Positions 11,171 through 22,234 of a DNA stretch of 64,000 bases are shown here, in pieces. The DNA comes from Termitomyces sp. T153 (taxonomy: Eukaryota; Basidiomycota; Agaricomycetes; Agaricales; Lyophyllaceae). How positions within the stretch are numbered: position 1 is the first letter of the stretch; each line of letters starts with the position of its first letter. Below the pieces are notes generated by a model. It saw only the letters and a list, made by a program, of their open reading frames with translations, made no database searches and was not told the DNA's origin. The position numbers were made by a program, and so were the translations under genes. Location of the stretch: assembly GCA_018296165.2 (NCBI GenBank), contig JACKQL020000029.1, positions 620,001 to 684,000 of the forward strand, written 5' to 3'.

Positions 11171-11825
11171 GGGGCATGAGTGGATAGACCTTGCAGCTGG
11201 AGGGCTCTGCATCTGGTATCAGCTCAATTGCATGATCCCACTGCTTGCACTCTGGAAGTGAATCAAAGGAGGCCTTGGAGAATACATCCTCAAGGTTATG
11301 GAGGTGATTGGGAACAGTGCTACAGAAAGGCTTGGGCTGTAAGTTTGCTGCAAATGCCTCAGCCAGATGTTGAGAAGTAGTCTGACTGGCTTGAATCTCT
11401 GCCACTGTAGGAGGGGGGCAGAGGGTTGTAGCATAGATCTGATCACCCACTTCTATGGTCTCATCTGGGGACTCTACATCTAGCATACAGGTCCATTCTC
11501 CTTCACTTTCTGCTTCCTCTGGAGATTCACACCCAACACCCCAGACATCCTTGTAGAGGGCCTCTCTATGAGGGAATGCCAGAGGAGGGGGACTCAGGAG
11601 GTTGAGATCAGCATAAGAGAGATGCCCAGCACAACAGGCATGTGCAGCAGCACACTTACAAACAGCATGCTCACAAACCTTGGCTCTCTGCTTCTTATGG
11701 GCTTCTTCTGCACAGATAATGCAGCAACATGGGCAACAACTCATCTTCACCTCACCTTTAGTCCAGTCAACTAGTTTGTGTTCATGTAGCCAGGTGAACC
11801 CCAAGATTATGTCTTGCTTTCCCAA
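11171..11825 (-). pseudogene. E1 protease-to-RT linker, ending at the RT deletion
   Basis: Minus-strand reading includes ILGFTWLHEHKLVDWTKGEV, a Cys/His-rich stretch with HKKQRAKVCEH, and then NLEDVFSKASFDSLPE and the lead-in SSCKVYPL, which in related elements is followed at once by the reverse transcriptase palm. Here the text jumps within a few codons to the RNase H start (about 11166-11171). The linker itself is open over about 200 codons. Confidence 0.75.
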
Positions 11826-12326
11826 ACTAGTGACAGCAAAAGCAGCTCATTCTGAGTGGTCTTGGTAGCAGAGGACCAGGTCCACCATGGAGCAGATAGA
11901 GCCAGCTTCATTGAGCATGCCATCAATATTATATATAGGGATAGGATGGAAAAGGGAGCAAGTGGTCAGATGGTGTTGTTGCATATAGTCAGTGTCAAGA
12001 AAGAGACCTGTTGCACCACTATCAAGGAGGGCAACCACACTTTGGATCTGCTGGGTGCCTGTCATCTCAATTTCCACCTGTAGCTTTAGGGAGTTGGTAG
12101 AAGGGGTGGAAGCAACAACATAACAATGGAGGAGGCAGCATTCTCATGCAGGGATCTGAAGGCATGGATTAGGGGGTGTGTTTCCAGCTGAGACTTTAGC
12201 TGGAGAGGGAGTTTGTATGTCTGAGGAGGGGCTTATTGTTTCAGGCAAAGTATCAACAATGGCAACAGATATATTTGATTCTATGGACAGGGGGGCAAAA
12301 TGATTAGTACTGGGCAATGGGGGCAT
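11826..12326 (-). pseudogene. E1 aspartic protease region
   Basis: Contains VVALLDSGATGLFLD (about 12010-12045), the D-S/T-G active-site motif of retroviral-type proteases, which cleaves the Gag-Pol precursor. The upstream serine/proline-rich part (12144-12326) is a linker. Reading-frame breaks separate it from the linker downstream and from gag, where element X is inserted. Confidence 0.75.
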
Positions 12327-12328
12327 TG

Positions 12329-12562
12329 ATGTGCTCCTATGCTGCCTAGTGCCATGTGGGAAACTTAAGAAGAGAACCCAACACTAGTCACTAGATAGGG
12401 TAGCTGGAAGTAGGAAGTTAATAGTTGAGGATGAGTCAGTAAGTGTCCCAGAGAATGAGAGTGAGTGCTGTATTGAGAGGTGAAGTGGAAATGGCCACTA
12501 TCTCTAGCCTAAGTTGCTAGTGACAGGAAGAAAAATGGATGAAGGCAGAAAGCATTGCTAAG
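12329..12562 (+). repeat. Element X, copy 1 (insert in E1 gag)
   Basis: Begins TGATGTGCTCCTATG and ends GCATTGCTAAG. A related sequence with the same ends lies in reverse orientation at 58558-58929 inside Gypsy-2. Shared internal blocks include ACACTAGTCACTAGATAGG and TAGGAAGTTAATA. No open reading frame, clear terminal inverted repeat or target duplication was found. It separates the gag fragment from the protease region. Confidence 0.65.
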
Positions 12563-13321
12563 ACAAAGCAAACTTTTAACAGTGGTAGAGGAGTTAGGGA
12601 GGAGAATAGAGAAGGGAAGGATAGTGGTAAGGAGGTCAATGTACTCATCAAGTGACTGCTTTTTGTGACCATACTGAGTTTGGTCTCAAAGGGAAAGAGC
12701 TGCAGTTTTGGTAGGGTTAAGAGGGAAGAACTCCACTTGAAACTCCTTCTCAAACTCCATCCAGCCAGAGAAACTCTCAACTCCTCCTGAGCATCTGAAG
12801 ATATGCAGCACATAGGTTGAGGCTTGACCAGCCTTCATGTAGGAGAGAACCCAGGCAATTTTCAAGGCATCCAAGGTAAAGGCTTGACTGCTCAGCTGGA
12901 TATAGGTGATACAGGACTAGAGGTAATGTTTTCCAGCCTTACAATCTCCATCATATACATCAGGGAGTGCAGGATAAGGGAGTTTGGAATGGGGAGCTGA
13001 GAGGCCTAAGCCTAATGCAGATACAAACCATTCTGCAGCAGCTGGAGCCAAAAAGCCTGAGCTAGGTGCAGACACAAACCATTCTACATCTGCTGGAGGC
13101 ATCAGAGGTGTAGTAGGAGCAAGGAGACATTCCAGAAGGGCTTGGAGAGAAAGGGACACTGCTTCAGTAGTTTGACAGAGTCTAGTGAGTTTAGCTGTAT
13201 GGGAAGTAAGGGAGGCTTGGGTAAGTTGAACCTGTGTCTCTAGGGACAGCAAACAACTCCAGGCATTGTCCTGGGGGCTTGAAGCATCAGGAGGAGGTGC
13301 TAGAGGAGTTGGCTGGGTCAT
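12563..13321 (-). pseudogene. E1 Gag (capsid) fragment
   Basis: Minus-strand protein starting MTQPTPLAPPPDASSPQDN with a coiled-coil-like stretch (LETQVQLTQASLTSHTAKL), an internal near-repeat ADVEWFVSA / AAEWFVSA, then YPALPDVYDGDCKAGKHYL and a capsid core with IAWVLSYMKAGQASTYV and SLDEYID typical of sushi-type Gag. It forms the virus-like particle. The zinc knuckle normally following the capsid was not found, and element X now sits there. A stop follows KAGKHYL. Confidence 0.75.
12874..12916 (-). other. Stop-containing junction inside E1 gag
   Basis: The capsid reading frame passes from KAGKHYL through a stop to SCITYIQLSSQAF and on to DALKIAWVLSY without a frame change, so a single nonsense mutation breaks gag here. 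Confidence 0.6.
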
Positions 13322-13425
13322 AGGAGGAGCACAGAGGGCACTAAGATACTGGTGGAAGAGAGACCTTTTGAGGAACCAAGTAGAAGCTCAGGTAATCAAA
13401 AACGGGGCTCCTAGACTGAATCTAG

Positions 13426-13436
13426 AGACTTGTTCT
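13426..13436 (-). promoter_or_regulatory. E1 primer binding site of self-priming type
   Basis: On the minus strand, two bases (GC) after the 5' LTR end, the sequence is AGAACAAGTCT. Its exact complement AGACTTGTTCT occurs inside the same LTR (13573 down to 13563). The match is 11 nt and stops on both sides. No TGG-type tRNA binding site is present. In Tf1 and sushi elements the first 11 nt of the mRNA fold back onto the primer binding site. Confidence 0.7.
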
Positions 13437-13438
13437 GC

Positions 13439-13879
13439 TGTAAGGGCAACCTCTGGAGGCTGTGGCTCAATCACACAGCTGGCAAAGGGAAATCCAAAGT
13501 CTATTCAGTACTGTACAGTGTCTACTAAGATAACTACTCACCTGGCAAAGGGAAATCCAAAGAGAACAAGTCTGGGAATTCCCTAGGCCAAGTGTGATGC
13601 TTCAGAGGCTTCAGAAGCATGATAAACAACTGTACAGTATGACAGAGAAAAAAGACAAAAGTGATGTGTCAGCAATTGGTCAGCAGTTACATAAGCTGGT
13701 GGCAGTATCAAAGGGGCCACACTTGTCTGAATTATTGACAGAGAACCAGTGCAGCCTGAGGGCTGAAACTAGGACCAATAGATAGGTGAAAGGAAGAAGA
13801 ATAAAGGAAGACTATAGTGGGGGAAATCTGATAAGAACTGGAGAAGAAGAAGGGGAAAGAAGTGGGACATCCCCTGACA
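13439..13879 (-). repeat. E1 right LTR (5' LTR), uninterrupted
   Basis: 441 bp, TG...CA, the intact partner of the split LTR. A13639|T13640 is the empty counterpart of the H1 insertion site. Followed by the target duplication GTAAT at 13880-13884. Confidence 0.92.
13563..13573 (-). promoter_or_regulatory. Predicted 5' end of E1 RNA (self-primer)
   Basis: AGACTTGTTCT on the minus strand, complementary to the primer binding site at 13426-13436. If E1 self-primes like Tf1, transcription starts at 13573. A weak TTTATCAT sequence lies about 40 bp upstream. The left LTR copy carries one mismatch (AGAAAACAAGTCT). Confidence 0.6.
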
Positions 13880-13884
13880 GTAAT
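13880..13884. repeat. Target site duplication of E1, right copy
   Basis: GTAAT, partner of GTAAC at 746-750. Confidence 0.8.
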
Positions 13885-14323
13885 ATGTTCTGACCAAAAA
13901 ACTGAGTAAGTAGCTGTACTCCACTTAGACTGATCACCATCAATGGCCTTAAAGAGAGCCTGGCAAACATCAAAATGAGGTCACTCAACAATACCATTAA
14001 CATGCTTGTTGTAGCCTGAGTCCCAGATGTGGTGCAAGTTGTACTTCTTTGCTAAGTAGGTAACAGCCTTCAGGATTGGTGCACCATTGTTGGTAAAAAT
14101 TTTGCTAAGGGCTCCCCAGCAACAAATGATGTCCTCATATAACCATTTTTGCTATAGCATTGCTATTTTGCCTGACAAGCATACAGAACTTGGGATAGTG
14201 GGTTAGCAAACAGCATCCTTGGATGATATACTTGAACCTATTAGAGGGTGGCATAAACATAGTGTCAATGTATATTTTGCTGAACAAGGGCATTGGCATA
14301 GTAACATTCAGTGGGATAAGCAC
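13885..14323 (-). pseudogene. Gypsy-C integrase, N-terminal/core part
   Basis: Minus-strand reading: MPMPLFSKIYIDTMFMP and YIIQGCCLLTHYPKFCML (core start with its aspartate, about 14190-14300), then a degraded TNNGAPILKAVTYLAKKY segment (second catalytic region) and SVFWSEHI at 13885-13915, which continues in frame at 745. Stops and frame shifts are present. It belongs to the same family as Gypsy-D (41762-44600). Confidence 0.75.
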
Positions 14324-14773
14324 TTTGGTTGTCTAGTGGATCTATTAGATATGGCAAGTATGACTATGCCAAACAAGGTCAGCACTAACTGGGGAACATC
14401 AGAAATGTTCTAGTAAGACTAAGGAAGTAGCAAAAAGGCCTCTATGACCTAAGTTGTCATGCATAGTTCACCAGATATGTAAGTGGTGGTTGGTAGAAAT
14501 AAAAAGCTTGTGGACACCATCTCTATTCCATTGCCAGAGCTTATCTGATGAGGTTGCTAAGCCACTTTTGGACCATGATTATACAAGTATTACTAGCAAT
14601 GGCCTTATGAGGTATGTTGCTATAATTTGTGGTAATGTCATCACATAGAGGCAGAAGGTTGTTGCTAGTTGCTAGTCATAGGACTGGAGTATCCATAGTG
14701 TTATTACCAAATGTCATTAGGGGCTGAAGAGGCTAAAACTCAAGGAGAGGAGGTAGCAATCATGAGGCAGAAA
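14324..14773. other. Decayed Gypsy-C spacer between RNase H and integrase
   Basis: About 450 bp in which the H2C2 region of the integrase would be expected on the minus strand. I see only scattered similarity and no open frame. No other gene was recognised. Confidence 0.4.
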
Positions 14774-15262
14774 TTATGTGGCAAAGTAGGGGCATGGAGA
14801 GCTGAACTTGATGAATAAAGCCATGTAATTGGTCAATCCAAAATCCTCATAGACAGGGTTGTTGCTATCATTTGGAGGAGGGTCACTAGGCTGTAGCAGG
14901 CATTGTGAGAGTCTATGTTGGCCATGGAAGGTACCTTTAACATGAACATGGATGAGCTTGAAGTACAACATAAGAATTGCCATGATCCAGCAATCCATAC
15001 TAGTGGAAGGCTGGATGTTAGAGTTTTGTAGCATACCCTTAATGTAGCAAGTGTCAACTTCAATGATGAGGTTCCTGACTCCAATGAGGTACATCCATAA
15101 GGCCTGCAGGGCACAATAAAGACCCTGAAGTTCAAGCTTGGGCTCACTGAATTGAGACTCCCTGTTGTTAAGAGTGATGGAGCCAAAACAATTGTAACAA
15201 CATTCTTTGTAGTTGTTGCTAATGCACTGACAGAGGTAGTAACCTATAGCAATGTAGGACAT
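14774..15262 (-). pseudogene. Gypsy-C RNase H fragment
   Basis: Open for 162 codons. Contains FSEPKLELQGLYCALQAL, LIIEVDTCYIKGMLQNS and NIQPSTSMDCWIMAILM, the conserved RNase H pattern of this fungal Gypsy family, where the comparable element reads VVETDAKYLKE (Gypsy-D, near 42390). It degrades the RNA template during reverse transcription. The N-terminal part is frame-shifted. Confidence 0.75.
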
Positions 15263-15394
15263 GTCAACTGCTAAAATGATGAGGTTAGTAAATTCATAGT
15301 CAATGGGAACAAGTGGCTTAGCATCTTGTCAGACTTTCACAAGATTATGCTAAGCATTAAGCTGGTCAGGACCAAATTCAAAAGTAATGCCAGA

Positions 15395-16121
15395 TTAAGT
15401 AAGTTTTGTTAAATTGTTGGCATAATGGGCAAAGTTCTTAACAAAAATCCTAAGAATGCCAACTGTGCCCAGAAAGGCCTGAACTTCCAATAGTGACTTG
15501 CAAGGGCCCCAGCACTTAAGTAGGGCTAAACAACTTTTGTCCAGAACTTGACTGCTAGGCATGCAAACATGTCCAAGGATCTTGAAGGTTGGGACACACA
15601 ATACTAGTTTATGACCAGAAAATGTACTGCCACAATGCTTCATATTTGTTGGATAATTTGGTTAAGAAGTTTGAAGAACTCCCAGAGTGCTAAACAAATA
15701 TTGGGATTAGCAGGATGCTTAACAGGTATGCTGTTAATGAGTTTCCAGTCTTTGGGACCCTTAGCACCAATGTCATCAATGAAGCTGAGTATGTTGTGAG
15801 TGATTTCAAGCTGCAGGATAAAGGTAACATCATTGTAGAAGAGTATGGAGTTGGTCCAACTTATTGGTAAGGTCAGTAAGTAAAGTGTGCCAAAGGGGGT
15901 CTGAAATGTCATTAAGTCACATGAGGTGGGGTCAATTAGTTGCTCATTGTAACCAACATAAAGGTCAAGCATAGCACCACAAATGTGTCCAGCAAAAGAT
16001 TTGGCAACATGATCTGGGAAAGGAGGCCCTCCAGAGTGGCAAATGGTGACATGGTTTAGTGACAACAGATAAAGTAGGTGATGGTATAGTTATCTGGGAT
16101 GAAGGTTGTGAATGTTGTTCT
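15395..16121 (-). pseudogene. Gypsy-C reverse transcriptase fragment
   Basis: Begins (minus) LNHVTICHSGGPPFPDHVAK and includes CGAMLDLYVGYNEQL, MTFQTPFGTLYLLTLP and the catalytic box SFIDDIGAKGP (about 15780), then in another frame FSGHKLVLCVPTFKILGHVC and VQAFLGTVGILRIF of the thumb. The N-terminal RT fingers are cut off at about 16121, where the 129-bp repeat begins, and were not found elsewhere in the window. Confidence 0.8.
16066..16121 (-). other. End of recognisable Gypsy-C text
   Basis: The minus-strand reading LYLLSLNHVT is still RT-like. Upstream of it the sequence is replaced by the 129-bp repeat. The RT fingers (present in Gypsy-D) are missing. Confidence 0.5.
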
Positions 16122-16240
16122 TGTCATGACCCACAGCATCATGACACTGGATACTGCTTAAATAGTACCTGCAACTTGTTAAGCCAGGCTTGACATTGTG
16201 GCCTTTTGGTCCAGTTGGTTGATCACTTTTATTGCAGGAG
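16122..16240 (+). repeat. 129-bp tRNA-like repeat, copy 1 (interrupted by the LINE)
   Basis: Starts TGTCATGACCCACAGCATC. It matches copy 2 (22992-23120) base for base apart from about ten changes, but after ATTGCAGGAG it is interrupted by the LINE and its last ten bases lie at 22711-22720. From 16200 it reads GGCCTTTTGGTCCAGTTGG, a tRNA-like acceptor plus D-arm (box A). With the LINE removed, 16200-16240 plus 22711-22745 is 76 nt and its ends pair (GGCCTTT with AAAGGTC). It is best read as a SINE or tRNA-derived relic. Confidence 0.6.
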
Positions 16241-16651
16241 TGGGGGGGCATCTTGATCTGCTACCACCATCATCCCTTCCAGGGTCCTGGCAGTCAGTAG
16301 AACTTAGATAGCATTTTTCAAGCAACTCTGCTGCACTATACCTCCCTAGGTCACAAGCCCACCACACTCAAAGCAATCCCACAACCAACAAATCCCTCTG
16401 GTCTGAGATGTCACAGTCAACATCCAAGCCACTACCAACAAAACCTCCCCCTGGTGGTGCCAGCTATGCAGGGACCCTGATCCCATCCCAACCACTCCTA
16501 TCCCATTCCAAATTTGGTGCCTTGTTACATGGACATGGCAGCCCAGTCAAATCAACTTAGAAAGCCCATAGGTGGATGGAGACTGAGGGCTGAGTCCTCA
16601 CTGTGGAACCATACAACCACATGAAGCTTGTGCATGTGCTCATGACTGCAG

Positions 16652-18035
16652 TTGTTACCTCAAAGAGACCAAAACTCAAGGTCAATGCCAAAAATGTGGT
16701 CCTCATGGTCATGTTCCTGCTGGAAGAAGATGTCAATGACAAGCTCTTGGGACACCTTAGCAGACACATCTAAGATCCTGGAATGCATGGAACCTGTCAT
16801 CCACCACATTGCATTGACCCTTGACTTTGCCTCTGCAAACAACACTGCCCAAGCAGAAACTACCTTAGCCCTCAAAAGCATCTTGGCCCAGCTTGAAATG
16901 GTCTCCTCCTCCCTCAACAATGTCATAACCAAGCTCTCTGCTGCCCCATTACCTCCCACATTCCAGCCCACAATTACATGCACCTCATCATAGGCTGATA
17001 TAGCCAGCACTAAGCTGACTTCAGTTCCAGCCACTTTCAACCCCATGCTGTCTGACCAGCACATGCATCTGCAGCAGAGGCTCATCCATAGTGCAAAAAC
17101 CATCTTAATTACAGTCAACCCTTCCTGTGCTAATGCCCCAGTTGATCATTCACTCACTGCAAACTACAAACTGTGGGGCTGCATCAATAAATTCCTTGGT
17201 GAAATCAACAAGTCAGGTGCCAACCTAGCAACCATTGATGGTGTCACCTCAACCCTAGCCAAGATGGTAGTCTGTGGCATCTTATGGCTTAAGATGGGTG
17301 CCTACCTCCTCAAACTGGACACCATGGACTTGGCAGCATGCTTTAGAAGCTATGCACATGACCCCACCTAAGATCTTGCCAAGACTTGTCTAGGCAACCA
17401 CACCCTCATCTTTTGTTTTGTTCCATATAAAGGGATCTTTGACCTCTCCAGAAATAAGGACATTGCAATGCTTGAGACAGAGAATGGCCTCCCATCAGGT
17501 TGCATAACCTCAGCCATCCAGCTGAAATGGATCAACCAATGCTATGAAAGGCAGATAGTTGCATCCCTCAAGGTGATCTGCAACTCTATGGACACTGCAA
17601 ACCAACTCCTGTGTGAATGTGTCTTTGTCACCAGCCACCATGTTACTGTCCACAAGGACATTTGCAAGCTTCTCCAGCGCAACAGATGCTAAGAATATGG
17701 ACACATCTAAGCCTTGCACAAGTACTGAGTGCTGCTCCCACTGTGCTAGCAACAGCCACTCTTTTGACAATTGTCCCTCTGGGACAGCCCCTCACTGCAT
17801 CTCTTGCAGTCCCAAGTCTACACATGTAAACATGTTATGCAGATGCCCAGTCTTTGAAAAACACTGTGATGACCTGGATATTTGCTATCCAAGGAAAAGT
17901 ATGCCCTTTTTCCCCTCAGGGGATCCAAGCACATGGGTTCTCAACCCCAAGAAGCTCTCTAAGTTTACTTCTGCTCTCACTCCATGGGTGGATCACTCTG
18001 CTGCCATAGCCCTTCAGGGATCTGGCTGCTACTAA
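16652..18035 (+). pseudogene. LINE ORF1 (Gag-like, CCHC knuckles)
   Basis: Read across frame breaks, it has a helical N-terminal part (ALTLDFASANNTAQAETTLAL, about 16810-16870), a central domain (LWGCINKFLGEINKSGA and MLETENGLPSGCITSA) and a C-terminal Cys-rich end with CSHCASNSHSFDNC (CX2CX4HX4C, about 17730-17775) and CISCSPKSTHVNMLC followed by CPVFEK. Such proteins bind the element RNA. At least three stops interrupt it. Confidence 0.7.
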
Positions 18036-18117
18036 GTTACTCTTACTGACCTCCTGAAACCCAGATGCAAGACTCCAGCAGCATCCCAGGCTAGCTCCAT
18101 CCCTACTACCTTGCAAT

Positions 18118-21100
18118 GAGAATGGAAATTGGAACTCTGGGTTGACTCCACATCTGGCAGCAGAATATTCAAAAGTCCAGTGTCACTCAGAAGCCCTCCT
18201 TGGTTCAGCAGCACCAGATGATTGGGATGTTATTGCTCTGCAAGAACCATTCCTTGATGGACTAGGCAATACCCACACCACCTGCAATTGGGTTACTCAT
18301 TATCCCTGCTCACACAGGCATAATAGGTCCAGCCATATGTGATTGATCCTCTTTATCAACACTAACATCCCTATAGACTCTTACACCTTCCTGGAGCCAG
18401 ATGTCACAGCAGTCTGCTTCTATGGAGATAATGGACATATGGTGATTTTCAACATCTACAATGACTATACTAACAACAACAGCCTTGTTACTCTCTCCTC
18501 CTTTCTTTTTGCCTCTTTCCATCTTGCCTGCTCCTTGCAAATGGACCACATGCTGTAGTTGGGCAACTTTAACTGACACCACCCAATGTGGGAAATAGTA
18601 GACAACTGTCACCTCAATTCATTAGAGGACAACATGCAGGTTCTCCTGCATCTGCTAGAGAAATATCAGATGGACCTAGCTCTGCCCCTGGGTCTCTCCA
18701 CCCTCTGCATATCTCAGAACAACTGGACTCATCCAGATAATGTCTGGAGGCACTCTAATGGAGCTGATCTGACTCCATCATTCTATACAAAGTTGTTCCA
18801 TCCCTCTGCCCTCTAGTCACTGACCACATGCTCATAGTAACAATTGTTGACCTACTAATTCAATATACTGACCCACTTCTCTTCAAGAACTTCCAGGAGG
18901 TTGACTGGACTGCTTTCAATGCTTTTCTCAAGGAGAAACTTACTACCCAGTCACCCACATAAATCATGTCAAAAAGGGAATTTGATTCCAAAGTGTCTGC
19001 ACTAATGGCACTAATTCAGGAGGTGATTGAGGATGATAATTTAAAAACTCTGCCCATTCACCAAATGATGGTGGACAAAGGAGCTAACAGTTCTGAAGAG
19101 GGAGAGGAACAAAGCCAGCAATCTGGCATACAAATACTGCCACATTGCAAACCACCCCACTAGGGCAGAGGCAGACTGTCTATCACAGTTTATGGCTGAA
19201 CAGATTTGCAAGGCAAAGGAAGAGCACTGAGCAGAGTGGTTGGAGAATATAGACACTAAGCAGATCTACACTGTGAACAAGTAAATTGTAAGGAAGCCTA
19301 GTGATATGTCTTGTAACAGAGTTCCTAAGTTGGAAACCACCCACAATGAAACTGCAAGCTGGATGATGACTAACAAGCAGAAAGCAGAGGCCTTAGCTAA
19401 GTTGTTCTTTCCTCCCCCTCCATGTACCTCCCCTGTCCCCTCCTCCATGTACTCTAAGCCCCTTCCTGACATCCAGTTCTTCAACTAGAGGTGCATCCTA
19501 GCAGCCATTGATCAGCTCCAGTTACACAAAGCACTGAGTCCTGACAGGATACCCAATGTTGTGCTGAAACAATGCACTGATACTCTTATAGACCATTTCT
19601 ATTACATTTTCTGAGTAGTCCTTGAGATGGATGTGTACCACAACAGCTGGCTTATCTACACCACTCTAGTGCTTCACAAGCCTGGGAAGCCAAGCTACAC
19701 AGTATAAAACACATATAGACCCATAGGTTTTCTCAACACAATTGATAATCTCCACTCCACTATAGTTGCCACTGACCTCTCTTTCCTAGCAGAAAAGCAT
19801 GGGATGCTCCCACCCTACCAATTTGGCAGATGACCAGGCTGCAACACCAGCAATACCATGCTCTTGGTGGTTAACTGAATCAAGAATGCCTGGTGCTCTG
19901 GTAACATGGTGGCAGCTCTATTCCTTGATGTGTAAGGGGCCTTCTCCAACACCATTTGAGACTGTCTGATCCACAACATGCAAGAATGCAGAGTCCCAGG
20001 ATGTTACATACATCTGACTCAATGCATGCTCACAGAGTGCAAGACATGCCTCAAGTTTGATGACTTTGTCTTGGCACTCTTTGACATCCTCAATAGCACT
20101 GGCTTCCCACTGTCAATGCTTTTCTATGCTTTCTATAACATGCCCTTGATTCAAGTGGTAATGGAGAAATCAAAGTCAGAGCTGGCATCCAGTTTTGTCA
20201 ATGACTCAATGTTCCTAGCAACAGCAAAAACAATCATTGAGTGCCATGACATCCTGGTGGACATGGTCCAGTGCATGAGCAGCAGGTTTGATTGGTCCAC
20301 ATTGCATCACTCTCCCTTCAAGCTGTCAAAGCTTGCCCTCATAAATTTTTCATGGTCCCAACACAACACTATCCCCAATGACCTATCCCTGATGCATGCA
20401 AACCCCAATGGTATGGCCACCACTCAGAGAGTAAAAACTGTCCCCACATACAAGTACCTGGGAGTTGTCTTCAACTCCAAACTGAGGTGGAATGGCCACT
20501 ACCAGAAGGTGACTGCACAGGCCACATAGTGGTCACTTCAGGTGATGAGACTTGTTTGACCTTCCACCAGAATGCCCCCCTGCCATCTCTGCCAGCTCTA
20601 CAACACTGTTGCAGTCCCAGCATTTACCTACACAGCTGAAGTTTGGTATACCAGCACACACAACTCCCTATCTGGAAAGAAGTGCCTTGGCTCAATTGCA
20701 GTAACAAAGAAGCTAGCAACCAGCCAACAAAGGGTGTTGAAGACCATCCTTGGAGCACTTAGCACCATGGCAAGCAACATCCTCAATATTCACTGCTGGG
20801 GCCAAAAAATGTTTCCAATGGAAAAAGAGTCAAAAGAAACCTGTCATCTGTTTCTTGGCTAGCTTTTTACTATAGAAAAAGGCAAATTTCCTTTGTTCAA
20901 AGACTTTTTCCATCAGAAATTGCTACATAGAAAATGGCATAACAGGTTTCCTTTTGATTTTTTCACAAGGAAACACATTTGAGTGCCAGCAGTGATTTAC
21001 ATGAATCTACTGCTAGTCAACCATTGTTTGATAAGGTTTATAGGGCTGTGGTGTGCCTGTCCTCTCTCCCATGTTCACACCCCCTTTTCTGTGCCATACA

Positions 21101-22234
21101 CAGGGCTGCTGGGCAATTTGTTGCCCAGCACCAGTCCTGCCTACACTACCTGTTCTATACCACAGGAGTCAATCCAAAGAAAATAGAAATGGTGGAGCCT
21201 GTCCACAGGTGTCTCAACTACATGCCTTCCTTCATTACTCACATAGACAGCAGCAGGGGAAAGGTGCTAATCTCAGCCTCTGAGACCTTCAACTCCACTC
21301 AAGTAGCCATATACTGCAATGGCTCCAGCTTTGAGAGCAGTGTTGGTGCTGCAGTGGTTCTGTACATGAGAGGAGTCTAGTCCAATCACCTCTGCTTTTA
21401 CCTGGGACCTGACACTGACCATATGGTCTATGAGTCTGAGATAGTGGGTACTCTGCTAGCCCTGCACTTACTAACATATTTAAACAGACAACTCTCTGCA
21501 CTGGTCATAATTGGCAGTGACAGCCAGGCCATGCTGAGGGCCCTGTCAAATCAGTGCTCTCACCCTGCTTACTACCTCCTAGACCTCATCCATACTGCAG
21601 CCAAATGCATACATACTAAACAGGACAAGTTAATTCAGGCTCAGGAACATTGGAGGGCCACAAGCCAGGGCAGCTCCTGAACCAACCATACCCCTGGACA
21701 CTAGGCCACAAAGGATTCATGCCCAATGGGAGGGCAGGCAAGCTTGCAAAAATGGCTGCCCAAGGCACCAGCAGCAACACAAAATCCCTACCAATTGCCC
21801 TCTACCATGCCCTCCAGTATCAGTATGACATGCCAGCATGCACCCAAGGAAATGCAGGCAGCATAGCAAATACAATAGAAGCTCTCCCCTCAATATGAGT
21901 AGAGCCACATAATTGATCAGTCCCTCCTGTCCAAGAAATCTCTGTGCCTAATAGAACTCCTCAACTGATGCCAGTCCTCCATCCTGATCCAGCTCAGGAC
22001 TCATCATATTGCCCTCAACCAGTACCTATTCCACATTAGATGCTCTGAAATGCCAGTGTGCCCCCACTGTGGCAACCTTACAGTCAAAATGGTCTACCAC
22101 CTCCTCTTTGAATGTCAACAGTATTAGTTCAAGAGACATTGTTACCTGTAGCAGAGATTGCAATGCAAAGCTGAGTCCATGTCTTACCTCCTTAATAAAA
22201 CCAATGCCTTATACCCCTCTTCAAATACATTGAT
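18118..22234 (+). pseudogene. LINE ORF2 (endonuclease, RT, RNase H)
   Basis: Domains in order: EEP endonuclease with DWDVIALQEPFLDGLGN (about 18215) and a damaged LGNFN-stop-HHPMWE box (about 18557-18600, normally GDFN.HHP.W); reverse transcriptase with SPDRIPNVVLKQC and YRPIGFLNTI (about 19530-19750) and the catalytic box FVNDSMFLA (about 20195), where the usual first aspartate is asparagine; RNase H with YCNGSSFESSVGAAVVLY (about 21310) and IIGSDSQAMLRAL; WTLGHKGFMPNGRAGKLAKM (about 21700); and a final CPHC finger with LLFEC (about 22050-22110). Makes the cDNA at a nicked target. Inactivated by more than ten stops and at least three frame shifts. Confidence 0.8.

Larger units (their letters stand above)
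751..13879 (-). mobile_element. E1: Tf1/sushi-type chromoviral Gypsy retrotransposon, RT-less, split by a Helitron
   Basis: A minus-strand LTR element with two 441-bp LTRs (751-951 plus 8816-9055, and 13439-13879) that begin TG and end CA, a 5-bp target duplication and a polypurine tract at 9056-9069. In coding order it holds gag, aspartic protease, a pre-RT linker, RNase H, integrase and a chromodomain, so it belongs to the chromovirus branch. Without the Helitron its length is about 5.27 kb. The reverse transcriptase domain is missing entirely, so it could only have moved with enzymes supplied by relatives, or the loss happened after insertion. The whole pol region is also littered with stops. 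Confidence 0.9.

Noticed and set aside
16200..16240. Functional tRNA gene
   Set aside because: It is split by the LINE, box B is poor and the anticodon loop lacks the expected U33.
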